A DNA stretch of 64,000 bases from Ancylostoma caninum (GCA_037903475.1 JBAJFG010000015.1:1116001-1180000), one strand, 5' to 3'; positions 1 to 11,010 are shown, counted from the stretch's first letter. Notes: generated by a model from the letters alone, not told the origin. Made by a program: numbers and translations.

Positions 1-336
1 CCACTCACAGCCGGCACCGAAGAAAGCCCGCCAAGAGCGCCGATAAAAGGAGCACGAGCGGAGCCGCGCAACATTTTTATCTTCTTCGTTTTGTTACTAA
101 CCTTGTTACTATCAACTCATCTTCGCTTTCACATCATTGCCCATACGCTGATCATCGCCTATGAAGAAGCCGGGGGTTTAATTACCCAAGTTTGAGGAGG
201 TGCTGGGAGCCCGAAAGCCTGATTGTGTCGGAGACAACGTGCAACTGAACCACCGCATCGCCGCAACATCTCTACCACGCCGCCACCGCCTCAATACCGG
301 ACCAGTCCAAAAAGGTTAGTTTCTTCGACACAATTA
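1..336 (+). repeat. 5' LTR, 3' part only
   Basis: Identical to 7633-7968. The copy diverges from its partner at base 337. It contains the end of the polyprotein frame (stop at the position equivalent to 44-46), which is not used in this copy. The start of the LTR lies outside the window. Confidence 0.95.
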
Positions 337-337
337 A

Positions 338-355
338 TGGTGCATCAGCCATTCC
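338..355 (+). other. putative tRNA primer-binding site
   Basis: TGGTGCATCAGCC begins one or two bases after the end of LTR identity, where a primer-binding site is expected. TGG is the complement of the tRNA CCA end, and TGGTGCATC-GCC resembles the complement of a tRNA-Gly(GCC) 3' end with one mismatch. The tRNA assignment is an inference from memory of tRNA-Gly acceptor ends. Confidence 0.5.
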
Positions 356-877
356 ACCCTGACGTTTGAGTGTTAGCCGTACAAGTCAACTGACAACCTA
401 TACACGTGCATTTCAAGATCGTTTTCGTGATTGCATTGCACATTGATCCTCTTGCACCATTGCTGATCGATACAGTTTGGCCCTGGAAAACCACTGTTAG
501 GTAATTTTGGAAAGCAGTGATTTGATCCGTACATATCGGCCCACAACTTTATATTGATCAGTTTAGGCGTTCAATAGAAACCACTTGTGAAAACAAGCAG
601 TCGAATTTTCTTCTCAGTTCATTCCATTCGAACTCTTAGCCGATATCCAAGCCGATTTACCTTGAGGTAGTACATCTTGCTTGTGCCTCCAAGTCATTCG
701 CAAGTCACTGATTAGTACTGATCTCACTCCTAAGTAGCAAGGTGGTTTACTTGACCTGACAAGAAAGGATTAATTCGTTATTGATTGATTGCATTCACGT
801 ATTGATTGATACTATAGCAGATTGTCCCTTGAGAAACAACACAGAACACAACAACATAACGTACAGATTCGCACATT
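356..877 (+). other. retrotransposon leader, no gene
   Basis: About 520 bases between the primer-binding site and the gag start codon. No open frame of note. This is the expected place of the packaging and leader region; no specific structure was identified. Confidence 0.6.
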
Positions 878-3800
878 ATGGCCCCAACACTCAAACCATC
901 AAAGACCAGATTAACGAAAACAAAGAAAACAGTCGATGAACTCATCAGGGACTCGCAATCTCTCATTGCCTTCACGCTGCCCACATTAGACAGCGCAGAA
1001 GAGACGATAGACTTCCTGAAAGGAAGGAGAGCCACCCTTGCCCAACGAATCTCAAACATTAACCAAGCTACAGCATCGTTGAAGACAGCGATGTCGTGCT
1101 TTGAGGAAATGTTCGAAAAGATCTCTCCTGAGGATCAGGCAAGGGAACAGTCATCCTACGAAGAGTACCTGGATAGTGCGTGGGACACCATCACAACAGC
1201 AGAGGCACTATTGGGAAAGCTCGTGGAGAAAGAAACTGAAATCAGCGTACGCGTCGAACATCGGGAGGAGCTGGAGTTGAGGAGACAGCGGATGACTTTA
1301 GTCGAAACGAGACAGCCTTCACCGCCTTCATCGATAGGCTCAACACAAATACAGTCTCTGCTTCCTCGGCTCCAGCTGCCAAAGTTCTCGGGGAAACTGC
1401 AAGAGTGGGATGCATTTTGGGCTATTTTTAAAACAAGCATCGACGAACAACCAATCTCCTCCATGATGAAATACAACTATTTGCTCCAATCGCTCACAGG
1501 TGAAGCAAAGCAACTGGCAAATAGATTTCAGCTCATAGAGGAAAACTACGAAATTGTTGTCGAAGCACTGAAGAAGAAGTTCGGGCAAGACACCTCAATT
1601 GTAGAAGACCTTCTCACGCAGCTAGAGTCATGTAAAGCAGAAGGCACAACAACAAAACAACAGATCAATCTACTCGACCAGCTTGCGGCAATACTAACGC
1701 AGCTGGAAATGAAAGGTCAAGATGTAAATCATCGAATGATCTTAAACACAGTTCTAAGGAAATTCCAACCAGATATCCAGATGAAAGCGCTCGAAAAGCG
1801 TGAAAGTCTGAAAGATATCTCAGAGTGGAAGTGGTCAACGCTACAAAAGCATCTTTCCCAAATCCTCGAGCTCAAGGAAAAGATCGAGAGAACACAAAAC
1901 ACAATTATTCGAAAACCGACCACCACTCACTACCGTATCGAAACAGTACCCAAACGATCAACTCGTCCTTGCATCTATTGCAAGCGAACAAACCACCCTT
2001 CGGTGGAGTGCAGAACGGTGCCAGAAAGCAGCCGGATGGGATTTCTGATCAGAAATCACCTGTGCCTCAACTGCGGCAAACCTAACCACAACACAACAGA
2101 CTGCCGTAGCCCCGGATGCTTCCGTTGCGGATCAAAACACCATTCGTCTTTGTGCAGAACCAATGCAACTCAAAACACTGCTCAGAGAAATCAAGAGCGA
2201 GCAAGGCCCCAAAGCGGCCAAACTAGCAACCAAACCCAACAAAGAATACAAAATGGTCCCACTAACCGACAAGGCAACAGGGGACAGTTGCAAAATACAC
2301 CCCGACCAGTTAGTCAAAACGTCGTCACTCGCGAAAATGAGGAACAACGAACGGAAAGCCATTCCGAAGACGAAAGCAATGTCTACCATGTCGAAAGCCA
2401 GAAGCAGCAAAAGACAGGAGCACTGCTTTTAACAGGAACGGCAAATATAACGGGACCACTGGGAACTAAAAAGGTACGAATTCTCATGGATACGGGTTCA
2501 GAGCTGTCCTTTATTGACTCGGATCTCGTCAACGAAATGCAGCTACCTATCCAGGGAAGAACCAGGTTAAGAATCAAAGCATTCGGTTCAAGCACTGCAA
2601 CAGAGAACGAACATCGCATTGTGAGGGTGACCCTGAGCAATGATGAAGGTGAGACTCACACATTCGAAATGTTCGATAACAAAGTAATCACGAGCAAACC
2701 TGTCACGCCCCAGCTCACAAATGAAGACTGGAAGTACGTCACAAGGAGAGGTATCCATCTTACCCCATACACGGAAATACAGGAGGCCCCTCGAATCCTC
2801 GTAGGGTGCGATCACTTATGGGAGTTGGTAGACGGCAAGAAATGCAAGCTACCCTCGGGCTTGCACATCATTGCAACAAAGTTTGGAAACATGATCTCTG
2901 GAAAGAAAGCAACTTCGCCGGATTACCAGGGGACACAAGTTGCCCTCAACCAGGAGGAGACCGATATCTGGGATCGATACTGGAGTATTGATTCTTCAGG
3001 AACCCATGAATACACAGGCCCTGAAAAGACAGAAAAACAACACCTTGACGAAGAAATCATGAAAACCTTCAGGGAAACCATTGTGAGAAAACCAGAAGGT
3101 TATTATGTGAGACTACCTTGGAAGACAAATCATGAAACGCTGCCTGAAAACAAAAGCATGGCTTTGGCACGACTACGCAGCCTACTCAGGCAACACAGGG
3201 ATCGACTGGACGATCTCAAGGAAATCGACCGGATATTCAAAGAGCAGTTGCAGCAGGGTATCATTGAGTTGATACCTGAAAATAGGCGGCGTTCCCGAAA
3301 GAACAAGGTCCACTACTTAGCATACCAAGTGGTAAACACTCCAGAAAAGAAAACTACACCGAAAAGAATAGTCTTCGATGCTTCCGCACACCCCGTAGGA
3401 AAGCCATCGTTGAACGACGTCCTCTACCAAGGACCACTAATATTACCAAACATTATCGGTATGCTAATGCGTTTCCGCATGGGACAAATCGCCACCATAG
3501 CTGATATTGAAAAAGCCTTCTTACAAGTAAGGCTTCATGAGGACGATCGTGACGCAACTAGATTCATGTGGGTCCGCGACGTCACAAGTCCACCTCAAGA
3601 AGACAATATCCTTATCTACCGATTTACGCGAGTTACATTCGGACTGAATGCCTCACCGTTTCTTTTGGCGGCGACAATCAGTTTCCACCTGGACACTGCT
3701 AATCACAGTCCCGAGTTCGCAGCGGAAATCAAGAATAACCTGTATGTGGACAACTTGCTGATGACAGCAGAAACGAAAGAGGAGGCTTTACAACAATACC

Positions 3801-6800
3801 ATCAGACTAAGGAGATCTTCGACTCACTCAAGATGAACATGAGAGAATTCCTCACAAACGACGAAGTTCTCATGGATAGCTTCCGACGAGGAGATAAGTC
3901 GACAACAACAGTAGCAAAAGTCCTAGGTCTCGAGTGGGCAGCGACCACTGATACGTTCAAGATCAAATGCAGTATCCAGCCAGGTGAAAAGATCACCAAA
4001 CGCATGATACTGCATGCAAATGCATCGATATACGACCCCCTAGGATGGATGTCCCCTCTGTTGATCAGAAACAAGTCATTCTTTCAAAGTCTGTGGAAAA
4101 AGAACTACGAATGGGACGACATTCTAGATGAGGAAGACGAGGAACAATGGAGGAAACTTCGAAACTCAACAGCGGGTTTCACGAAGGAAATCCCCCGCAA
4201 GGTCGCGCATAAACGAGCAAAACAAACTCTGTTTGTATTTAGTGATGCAAGCGTTCTGGCAATGGCTGCATGCGTTTACATCAAAAATAACGAGAGTCAG
4301 CACCTACTCGTGGCAAAAACAAAGCTTCCATCGATAAAGGGAGTACACACCATTCCGAAACTCGAAATGAACGCACTAACGATCGCCACAAGGCTTGCAC
4401 TCACTACATATGAAGAGCTGAAAAGAACTGTTGAAATCCAGAAAATCTACCTGTTTTCCGATTCAGAAATAGCCCTCAGTTGGCTGAAGAACGCCAGCGA
4501 AACAAAACCGACGGGAGTATTGGTAACAAATAGGGTAAACGAAATAAACAGGATCGCTGAAAAGCTGACAAAAGAAGGTGTCAAGATCTTCATAGGGTAC
4601 GTGAACACTAAACAAAACCCAGCGGACTGCGCAACAAGAGGCCTAACCTCCGAGGAGCTTCGCACACATTTCTGGTGGACGGGTCCAGACTTCCTCAGTT
4701 CCACGCCAAAATATTGGCCTGAGGAGACAAGACTGTTCCAAATACCATTACCAGAAACCGAAGTACTACAAATCTCACCGGTGACTGATACAATACCGCT
4801 TGTAGATTGCAGCAGATTCAGTTCACTAACTTCGCTCACACGGACTATGGCGATAGTGGTCAGATTCCTGCAACGCATTTCTAAGAGACTACGACCCGAG
4901 CTAGCGGAAAAAATCGGCCATGTCACTCCAGCAAATCATGGGACCAACCAGCATGGAGCGATCACCGCAGAAGAATTGAGAAACGCAGCAAGGATCATCG
5001 TGAAAGCTCACCAAAAACAGTACCAAGCAGTGATTGACTCAATTCAGCAGAGAAAACTGAACATCAAGCAAGATCAGTTTGGTGTCCAGAGATGCCATGG
5101 TCGACTTGGGAAAAGCCGCCTGGCCGAAGATACTAAAAACCCGATTTTCATAGCCCCGAACACTACCTTAGCGGCACTTATAATAAAAGAATCCCACGGA
5201 GCATTGCATCGCGCCGTATCACATACCATGGCGGAAGTTAGAAAGAAGTACTGGATCCCAAGATTGCGACAGCAGGTGAAAACACACGTGAAAAAATGTG
5301 TACCCTGCCAAAAGTTCAACAACCTTCCATACCGCTACCCCCCAATGACCGATCTGCCGAAAAGAAGGGTTGTGCAATCAAGACCCTTCCAACATGTGGG
5401 TCTTGACTTATTCGGTCCCTTGAAAACGAAAAGTCCAGGTAACATCCAAGAAAAGGCATATGGATGCATCTACACTTGCACAACTACCAGAATGATCCAC
5501 ATAGAACTCATGAGAGACTGTACAACAACATCCTTCCTCAATGGAATACGACGGTTCATGTCCAGACGAGGCGTACCTGAATCAATCACATGCGACAATT
5601 CACCCACCTTTACATTGGCCCAAGCTATTCTCGAAGATAATCTTCAGGACAGCTCAGACGAGGACATTGAAACCTTTATGGCTAAAGCACACATCAGATG
5701 GCAAAAAATCACACCATATGCCCCCTGGCAGGGAGGTTTTTATGAAAGGTTGATAAAAGATGTCAAGAGATCACTGTTCAAGGCGTTGGGAAGGAAGGTC
5801 GTGGACGAGGACTCACTCACAACAGTTCTGACGGAAGTCGAAGCATGTCTGAATGAACGGCCATTAACTTACCAAGAAACAGAACTGGATGAAATGACCC
5901 CTCTGCGCCCCATAGACTTCCTCCAGAACCGCCTGACCGTGACATATCAGATTGACCCGTGCCAAGACGACAGAGACGACCCCAACTTTCTTCCAGCAGC
6001 AGAACTAGCACAACTACGAACAAAGAAGGAAGCCGTAGCTGCCCTCAAGTCGTCTTGCGCAATGGTTGACAAATTCTGGAAAACCTGGAACGAAGCATAT
6101 CTAACATCACTGAGAGAACATCATAAACGCTACATGGCTCAGGGAAGAAGCTCACAGGTTTCTCCTGTTCCTGGCCAAGTTGTTCTTCTCCAGGACCCAT
6201 TACGACCTCGGAATACATGGAAAATGGGGAGGATAACAGCCGTGGAAACTTCTGAAGATGGAGAAGTTCGACAGGTCCTTCTTCGATTGCCTAGCGGAAA
6301 CATTGTGAAACGACCAATAAACGTGCTTATACCATTAGAGCTAGGTCAAACAGAAGAGCAACCATCGGATCCACGTTCTCCACCTCCTACATCACCACCT
6401 GCTACTTCTTCAGAAAAATCACAAGTTACCACACATACACATAGCGAAAACGCTCGTCCCAAAAGGTCACGCCAAGTAAACTACCCCTACGATAGCACTG
6501 AGTATGAAATTTATACTTTAGGCATAGAAGTAGGTGAAAATAAATGCGCGACACACAACACTGTACCACAACATTCATGTTCAGGTATGAACGCCAAACA
6601 AGCCGCGGTTCGCCTGCTAGAAAGTCTGAATGAAAAGACGAGATCGCTCTTCGAAGAGGGCGAACTACAAAGACGCCTGGAGGTGCTGTACGATGAGATC
6701 ACTATCAGCCTCAAGGATATCGACGTTATGAAGGGCAGATTCGAGGAAATTCAGAAACAGCTAGCCGAGACAACGCAGCCAGAAGACAACAAGGAGATCT

Positions 6801-7678
6801 ACGATGACCTTGCCGAGATCGCTAGAGACATCAGTGTCACAAGAGAAAGGATGGTCGCGAACTACCAGCTCGGTGAAGTTCTTTGGGAAGTCTACGACAT
6901 TCTCGTGAGGAGCGGATCGGCAACGATGTCGAGTAAGAATCAGTTCGAAGCAAAACCGCGGCGCAGCCGTCGAGACAACAGTCGCGTAACCAATGCCGCA
7001 ATACTTCTGAGAGAAATCAACCACCTCGACGAATTTCTCCGCATACTGGGAAAGACCAAGATCGACTACTTCGTGGAAACTCCAAAGGATGACACCATCA
7101 GAGAGCGTCTAAGCCACATGACGCAGTTAATCGAAGGTTTGGCGGCCCCAGGGCACGACGGGGTCGAGCGAGTGGAGCTGAAGGAATTAACCGCACGGAC
7201 GAAAAATATCGAGAAAATCGTGTACAATAAACTCGTTAGGACTGTCGATTTGGCCACGAAAGAAACCAATCGCGAGATCGCCACATGGCTGGAAGAAAAA
7301 ATCGACAAAATCGGCCAATCGCTGTTTTGCAGACTGGATGAAATCGAGAAGAAGCTCGAAAAACACGTAGAACTTATTCTGGAGGCCCAGATAAACACCA
7401 TTGTGCAGCTCAAAAAGAAGGACGACGAGTTGGAGATCGACTCGATAAAGTTTTCCGACGACGAACAAGGAAGGCACAGCCGCGTTGTACACTGTTCGGA
7501 AGCAGGGGTGACGATCGTCAGAGATTACGACGTGCATGCCGCCCCCCCGGAGTGTGTCGGCTCGCCAACACCGACGCGCAGAGCAGTGGGAGGTAGATCA
7601 GCGCGGGCACCGTTGATCTATCGGGAAACCGACCACTCACAGCCGGCACCGAAGAAAGCCCGCCAAGAGCGCCGATAA
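878..7678 (+). CDS. BEL/Pao gag-pol polyprotein with C-terminal extension
   Basis: One unbroken 2266-residue frame encoding the replication proteins of the element. In order: an N-terminal coiled-coil gag; a DUF1759-like gag segment around residues 165-225 (LPKFSGKLQEWDAFW); three CCHC-type zinc knuckles near 364, 397 and 413; a retropepsin with DTGSELS near 538; a reverse transcriptase with the first catalytic Asp in IADIEKAF (about 877) and YVDN (about 955) in place of YVDD; an RNase H with Asp/Glu/Asp in FSDAS, LEMNA and FSDSE (about 1117-1195); an HHCC zinc-binding segment (about 1441-1480); an integrase core with D, D and E in GLDLFG, CDNSP and YERL (about 1508, 1571, 1622); and a DUF5641-like tail (about 1750-1825). 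BEL polyproteins usually end soon after this. Here about 390 more residues follow, rich in Glu, Lys and Leu and ending in a basic PKKARQERR tail. The first ATG after the leader was taken as start. Confidence 0.95.
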   Translation: MAPTLKPSKTRLTKTKKTVDELIRDSQSLIAFTLPTLDSAEETIDFLKGRRATLAQRISNINQATASLKTAMSCFEEMFEKISPEDQAREQSSYEEYLDSAWDTITTAEALLGKLVEKETEISVRVEHREELELRRQRMTLVETRQPSPPSSIGSTQIQSLLPRLQLPKFSGKLQEWDAFWAIFKTSIDEQPISSMMKYNYLLQSLTGEAKQLANRFQLIEENYEIVVEALKKKFGQDTSIVEDLLTQLESCKAEGTTTKQQINLLDQLAAILTQLEMKGQDVNHRMILNTVLRKFQPDIQMKALEKRESLKDISEWKWSTLQKHLSQILELKEKIERTQNTIIRKPTTTHYRIETVPKRSTRPCIYCKRTNHPSVECRTVPESSRMGFLIRNHLCLNCGKPNHNTTDCRSPGCFRCGSKHHSSLCRTNATQNTAQRNQERARPQSGQTSNQTQQRIQNGPTNRQGNRGQLQNTPRPVSQNVVTRENEEQRTESHSEDESNVYHVESQKQQKTGALLLTGTANITGPLGTKKVRILMDTGSELSFIDSDLVNEMQLPIQGRTRLRIKAFGSSTATENEHRIVRVTLSNDEGETHTFEMFDNKVITSKPVTPQLTNEDWKYVTRRGIHLTPYTEIQEAPRILVGCDHLWELVDGKKCKLPSGLHIIATKFGNMISGKKATSPDYQGTQVALNQEETDIWDRYWSIDSSGTHEYTGPEKTEKQHLDEEIMKTFRETIVRKPEGYYVRLPWKTNHETLPENKSMALARLRSLLRQHRDRLDDLKEIDRIFKEQLQQGIIELIPENRRRSRKNKVHYLAYQVVNTPEKKTTPKRIVFDASAHPVGKPSLNDVLYQGPLILPNIIGMLMRFRMGQIATIADIEKAFLQVRLHEDDRDATRFMWVRDVTSPPQEDNILIYRFTRVTFGLNASPFLLAATISFHLDTANHSPEFAAEIKNNLYVDNLLMTAETKEEALQQYHQTKEIFDSLKMNMREFLTNDEVLMDSFRRGDKSTTTVAKVLGLEWAATTDTFKIKCSIQPGEKITKRMILHANASIYDPLGWMSPLLIRNKSFFQSLWKKNYEWDDILDEEDEEQWRKLRNSTAGFTKEIPRKVAHKRAKQTLFVFSDASVLAMAACVYIKNNESQHLLVAKTKLPSIKGVHTIPKLEMNALTIATRLALTTYEELKRTVEIQKIYLFSDSEIALSWLKNASETKPTGVLVTNRVNEINRIAEKLTKEGVKIFIGYVNTKQNPADCATRGLTSEELRTHFWWTGPDFLSSTPKYWPEETRLFQIPLPETEVLQISPVTDTIPLVDCSRFSSLTSLTRTMAIVVRFLQRISKRLRPELAEKIGHVTPANHGTNQHGAITAEELRNAARIIVKAHQKQYQAVIDSIQQRKLNIKQDQFGVQRCHGRLGKSRLAEDTKNPIFIAPNTTLAALIIKESHGALHRAVSHTMAEVRKKYWIPRLRQQVKTHVKKCVPCQKFNNLPYRYPPMTDLPKRRVVQSRPFQHVGLDLFGPLKTKSPGNIQEKAYGCIYTCTTTRMIHIELMRDCTTTSFLNGIRRFMSRRGVPESITCDNSPTFTLAQAILEDNLQDSSDEDIETFMAKAHIRWQKITPYAPWQGGFYERLIKDVKRSLFKALGRKVVDEDSLTTVLTEVEACLNERPLTYQETELDEMTPLRPIDFLQNRLTVTYQIDPCQDDRDDPNFLPAAELAQLRTKKEAVAALKSSCAMVDKFWKTWNEAYLTSLREHHKRYMAQGRSSQVSPVPGQVVLLQDPLRPRNTWKMGRITAVETSEDGEVRQVLLRLPSGNIVKRPINVLIPLELGQTEEQPSDPRSPPPTSPPATSSEKSQVTTHTHSENARPKRSRQVNYPYDSTEYEIYTLGIEVGENKCATHNTVPQHSCSGMNAKQAAVRLLESLNEKTRSLFEEGELQRRLEVLYDEITISLKDIDVMKGRFEEIQKQLAETTQPEDNKEIYDDLAEIARDISVTRERMVANYQLGEVLWEVYDILVRSGSATMSSKNQFEAKPRRSRRDNSRVTNAAILLREINHLDEFLRILGKTKIDYFVETPKDDTIRERLSHMTQLIEGLAAPGHDGVERVELKELTARTKNIEKIVYNKLVRTVDLATKETNREIATWLEEKIDKIGQSLFCRLDEIEKKLEKHVELILEAQINTIVQLKKKDDELEIDSIKFSDDEQGRHSRVVHCSEAGVTIVRDYDVHAAPPECVGSPTPTRRAVGGRSARAPLIYRETDHSQPAPKKARQERR

Positions 7679-7968
7679 AAGGAGCACGAGCGGAGCCGCG
7701 CAACATTTTTATCTTCTTCGTTTTGTTACTAACCTTGTTACTATCAACTCATCTTCGCTTTCACATCATTGCCCATACGCTGATCATCGCCTATGAAGAA
7801 GCCGGGGGTTTAATTACCCAAGTTTGAGGAGGTGCTGGGAGCCCGAAAGCCTGATTGTGTCGGAGACAACGTGCAACTGAACCACCGCATCGCCGCAACA
7901 TCTCTACCACGCCGCCACCGCCTCAATACCGGACCAGTCCAAAAAGGTTAGTTTCTTCGACACAATTA
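7633..7968 (+). repeat. 3' LTR, visible shared part
   Basis: Identical to bases 1-336. The polyprotein stop (TAA at 7676-7678) lies inside it. The true left edge is upstream, within the coding frame. Purine-rich tracts between about 7440 and 7600 are candidate polypurine tracts, but none stands out. Confidence 0.9.
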
Positions 7969-8940
7969 GTATAGCAACAGCTTTCCGTTGAACGGTATTG
8001 TGCGTGATAGTCTTTGTCGAAAGCGTATTAATATCAAGTGTTCTGCACTATGTATTATGACACATCCAGTCCAAAGCTGTCGTTTCTAACCTAAGTCCTG
8101 GTTGTCTCCACGAGAATTTCCGCTCCTTAGATGATGTGTGCCGGTGTCTCGAGTGTTCTCGTAGTGTAATAATTAAAGGAAAAAAAAGAGAAAACATCGC
8201 TCACCCGCGAATTATATACCATTGTGACCCAAAGAGGAGCTGTCATGTACGACCAAAGCGCTGGAAAGAGAGAGGTCGTGGGATAACCACATATATTTAT
8301 TAACGAACTATTTTATAACAGGACTAACCTCGAACATTACGCCTGTCAACTAGCGAAGACATCGTTGGGTTCCTTGAAGCGATCGACAACACACACGACA
8401 ACACCTCTACAGTAAAACAATAATTTTTCGCACTTTTTTTCTCAGCCGTGATATTCTGAAAACTGTTTACAAGTTTGGACACAAAATGAATTTTGCACAT
8501 TCTCAGAACCCCAAAAACAAGTTTCTGATCGCATCCGAAACTTGCTTTTCCAAAAGCTTGTTGACAAGTTGTTTTCCCACTTCCTTGCCGACAAGTTGTT
8601 CGCCCGAAAAGCTTGTCAACAACTTGTTTTCAACGACGAAGCAGTGTGTCCAATCAGGAGTCAGCCGAAGCCGCACCCGCCCCGCCTACTGTTTTCTCTA
8701 CTAATAAACTACTACTACTCTGGTGTGTGGTACAGAAGTACTGGTTGGAGTTACCCTCGCAGGAAGAGAGGGTTGAGGTTGAGGGTCGCAAGAAAGAGAC
8801 CCTAGAGGGAAGTTGACAGATTGTGTGCCCGGAGACAGGCGGGTGCAAAACTGTGGTAATCAGGTGGAGCAATATAGATCAGGCGATCTACATTAGAAAG
8901 CGGAGACACAGCTGGTTGAACCGAAGAACGTCGGTCAACT
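7969..8940. other. intergenic, no gene seen
   Basis: No supported coding region. Around 8548-8636 there are two copies of a 25-bp direct repeat beginning AAAAGCTTGT, about 64 bases apart, with internal CAAGTTGTT repeats in both orientations. Confidence 0.5.
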
Positions 8941-9645
8941 TTGAGCATGATATTTTCTTGGCATGATCACGTACCATGCGGCGTTTATGCCAACGATGAA
9001 AGACCTTCGTGGACCTCTAGATGCATTGCTGAAGAAAGTTGGGAAGTGGGAGTGGACCTCCAAACAGCAAACGGCATTCGAGAAACTGAAGAAAGCACTG
9101 TCGAGTGAGCTCAATCTTGCTCACTATGATCCTAGGCAGAAGATCGTTGTGGCAGCTGATGCCTGCCACTATGGAATTGGGTATCTAATATCACACAGAT
9201 ACGCGGATGGTTCGGAGAAGCCTTAGAAGCCTTTAGCACATGCTTCACGTTCTCTCACAGCGGCTGAGAAGAACTACTCGCAGATCGAGAAGGAAGCACT
9301 GGGGATTGTCTTCGCGGTGTGAAATTCCACAAGTATGTTTTTGGAAGGCAGTTCCTACTACTGACCATAAACCGCTGGAAGCCATATTCGGTGACAAGAA
9401 GTTTCGCTGTGTTTTCCGCAAACCGGCTAATGAGATGGGCTACGATTCTGCTTGCATACGACTTTGACATAGACACGAAGTTCGGACAAACAGATGGCTT
9501 GTCAAGGTTGATGAGAAATCATCAGTTGGAGAATGAAGACATTGTGATCGCAGCAGTCGAAAATGACGTATGCACATTGCTGGAAGAGTGCATAAGAAAA
9601 CTGCCAGTGAGAGTGGCAGATGTCGAGTCGGTACACGAGAACTGA
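8941..9645 (+). pseudogene. Ty3/Gypsy retrotransposon pol fragment, degenerate
   Basis: Remnant of the end of reverse transcriptase and the RNase H domain of a Ty3/Gypsy element. In frame from about 8957 one reads FLGMITYHAAFMP, then GPLDALLKK..WEWTSKQQTAFEKLK, the connection between the RT thumb and RNase H, then VVAADACHYGIGYLI, the RNase H strand with the first Asp. The frame then stops at 9224 and continues after it ([20 protein letters not shown]). It stops again near 9320 and shifts (KFHKYVFGRQFLLLT), with further shifts before YDFDIDTKFGQTDGLSRL, the end of the domain. Several stops and shifts show that it is dead. Gag, protease and integrase are absent, and no LTR was seen. It is unrelated to the BEL element next to it. 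Confidence 0.85.
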
Positions 9646-10759
9646 TCCCGTGCTCAAGAAAGTAATCTCGTGCGTGTCGCAAGAAAGTAAGTAAGGCCAC
9701 GTGCTGCTCAAGTGCGGTGTGAGGGAGATTTATTTACGCTACATCCCCACCGCGTCCCGTTCCTCTTCCTCGCATCTGAATGGGACCTACCCTTCTGCTT
9801 CGTTTATATACCCATGCTACCTATTACCATTTCCAGCTCGTGTAATTCTTGACAAAACATTTAAATCAATGATGAGGGCAGCCAGGCAAAGTTGTCCAAA
9901 AGGCGTTTCACCTAAACAGGTCAAACTGCGCTTTCAGTATCGATTTCCCGTCGAATATGGGGTCCGTGGTGCACTTGCAGTCGTCCAATGAATTTAATTT
10001 CACGCCGAATTACGGTCAGACTAACCGTGGACCGCGGACGTTGTGCAAAATCCATCTGGTGATTTGGACTATGAGATTTCTATCGAAAAGTCAACATTTT
10101 CAGGTGAATGCACCGCGTTTGAATCCACGGGAATATTCGAATGACATCCGTCACGTGCAAACAATTGGTAATGAATCACAGCTGTAAGAAGAATTGAAAG
10201 AGTAACAACTTACCTGCAGAAGCATAATTGTGGAACGTCTAGATCGTTCCAACGATACGTTTCCTGTAATTTTAAGCTGATTATTAGTTCTGCTTCCACT
10301 AATGTCCAGGAACAGGGAAAATCTCACATTTCACATAAAATTCCCTGCGAGTGCTGTCCTTGGCTTGCTGTATACACTATTCAAACCTCGACGCTTTAAA
10401 GGCAATGTGTCGCCTCGTTTCGTGGGTGGTAGATATCATCAGACTCTAGACCTACTCGTTACTGTGATTCCAATGACGTATGTACGTCAAACAGCGTAAA
10501 AGTGACGAAAACCTCGTTTTCGAAGGACACAAGAGTGCAGTTCACGGACCACTTGAGCGGAGCTGTTCGTGACTGTGCTGGCTGTTCGCCACGGCTGCAG
10601 CGTTGGCCAACACGTCTCAACGTGTTCAATCGATAAGATCAACGGCTTCACGCGTCTACTCGGCTCGACAAACTGTTCCAAATCCCGCACGAAAAAAAAA
10701 ACGTTTAGAAAACGGATTTAGAGACTGTCGAAATTCTCGACTCCGAGTTCAACCACCAG
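9646..10759. other. intergenic, no gene seen
   Basis: Short open stretches only, without splice structure or recognisable protein. A variant of the 16-nt dispersed motif described elsewhere occurs at its left edge (CGAGAACTGATCCCG, about 9639). Confidence 0.4.
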
Positions 10760-11010
10760 TAGTGACACACATCGTCAGCACGTAAATGTGAAACGAATAC
10801 AAGGAATCATAACCGACCTGAGAAGAAATCCGAGTCACAATCGTGGACCCATCCCCGGGGCTTGTGCTTTCGCAACGTTACGACGCGCCAGCTAACATAG
10901 ACCCGTCACATTCACTAGTGCGTATGACTGCGCCTGTAGCAGGATTCAAGAGTGTCAATCGAGCGCGAAGAGGTACATGGAAGGCGGCATCCTGATTTCG
11001 CGGAATTCTC
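10760..11010. repeat. dispersed repeat, copy 1 (with 24002-24252)
   Basis: Long matching stretches are shared with 24002-24252 in the same orientation: AGAAATCCGAGTCACA, CGCGCCAGCTAACA, ACGTCACATTCACTAG, GCGCCTGTAGCAGGA and ATTTCGCGGA. About 250 bp, diverged. No terminal inverted repeat was seen; it could be a SINE or part of a larger element. Confidence 0.6.

Larger units (their letters stand above)
1..7968 (+). mobile_element. BEL/Pao LTR retrotransposon, nearly complete
   Basis: Bases 1-336 recur without a mismatch at 7633-7968, and a single gag-pol frame lies between them, so this is an LTR retrotransposon whose 5' LTR is truncated by the window edge. Identical LTR copies and an unbroken reading frame mean a recent insertion. 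The first base of the LTR cannot be placed: in the 3' copy it lies upstream of 7633, inside the coding frame, so the last codons of the polyprotein are LTR-encoded. The right border is at or just before 7968, where the two copies diverge. BEL/Pao membership follows from the gag, retropepsin, RT, RNase H, integrase order and the family-typical protein motifs. Target-site duplication cannot be checked because the left flank is missing. Confidence 0.95.

Noticed and set aside
1156..7706. Numerous minus-strand and alternative-frame open stretches within 878-7678
   Set aside because: Shadows of the retrotransposon polyprotein.
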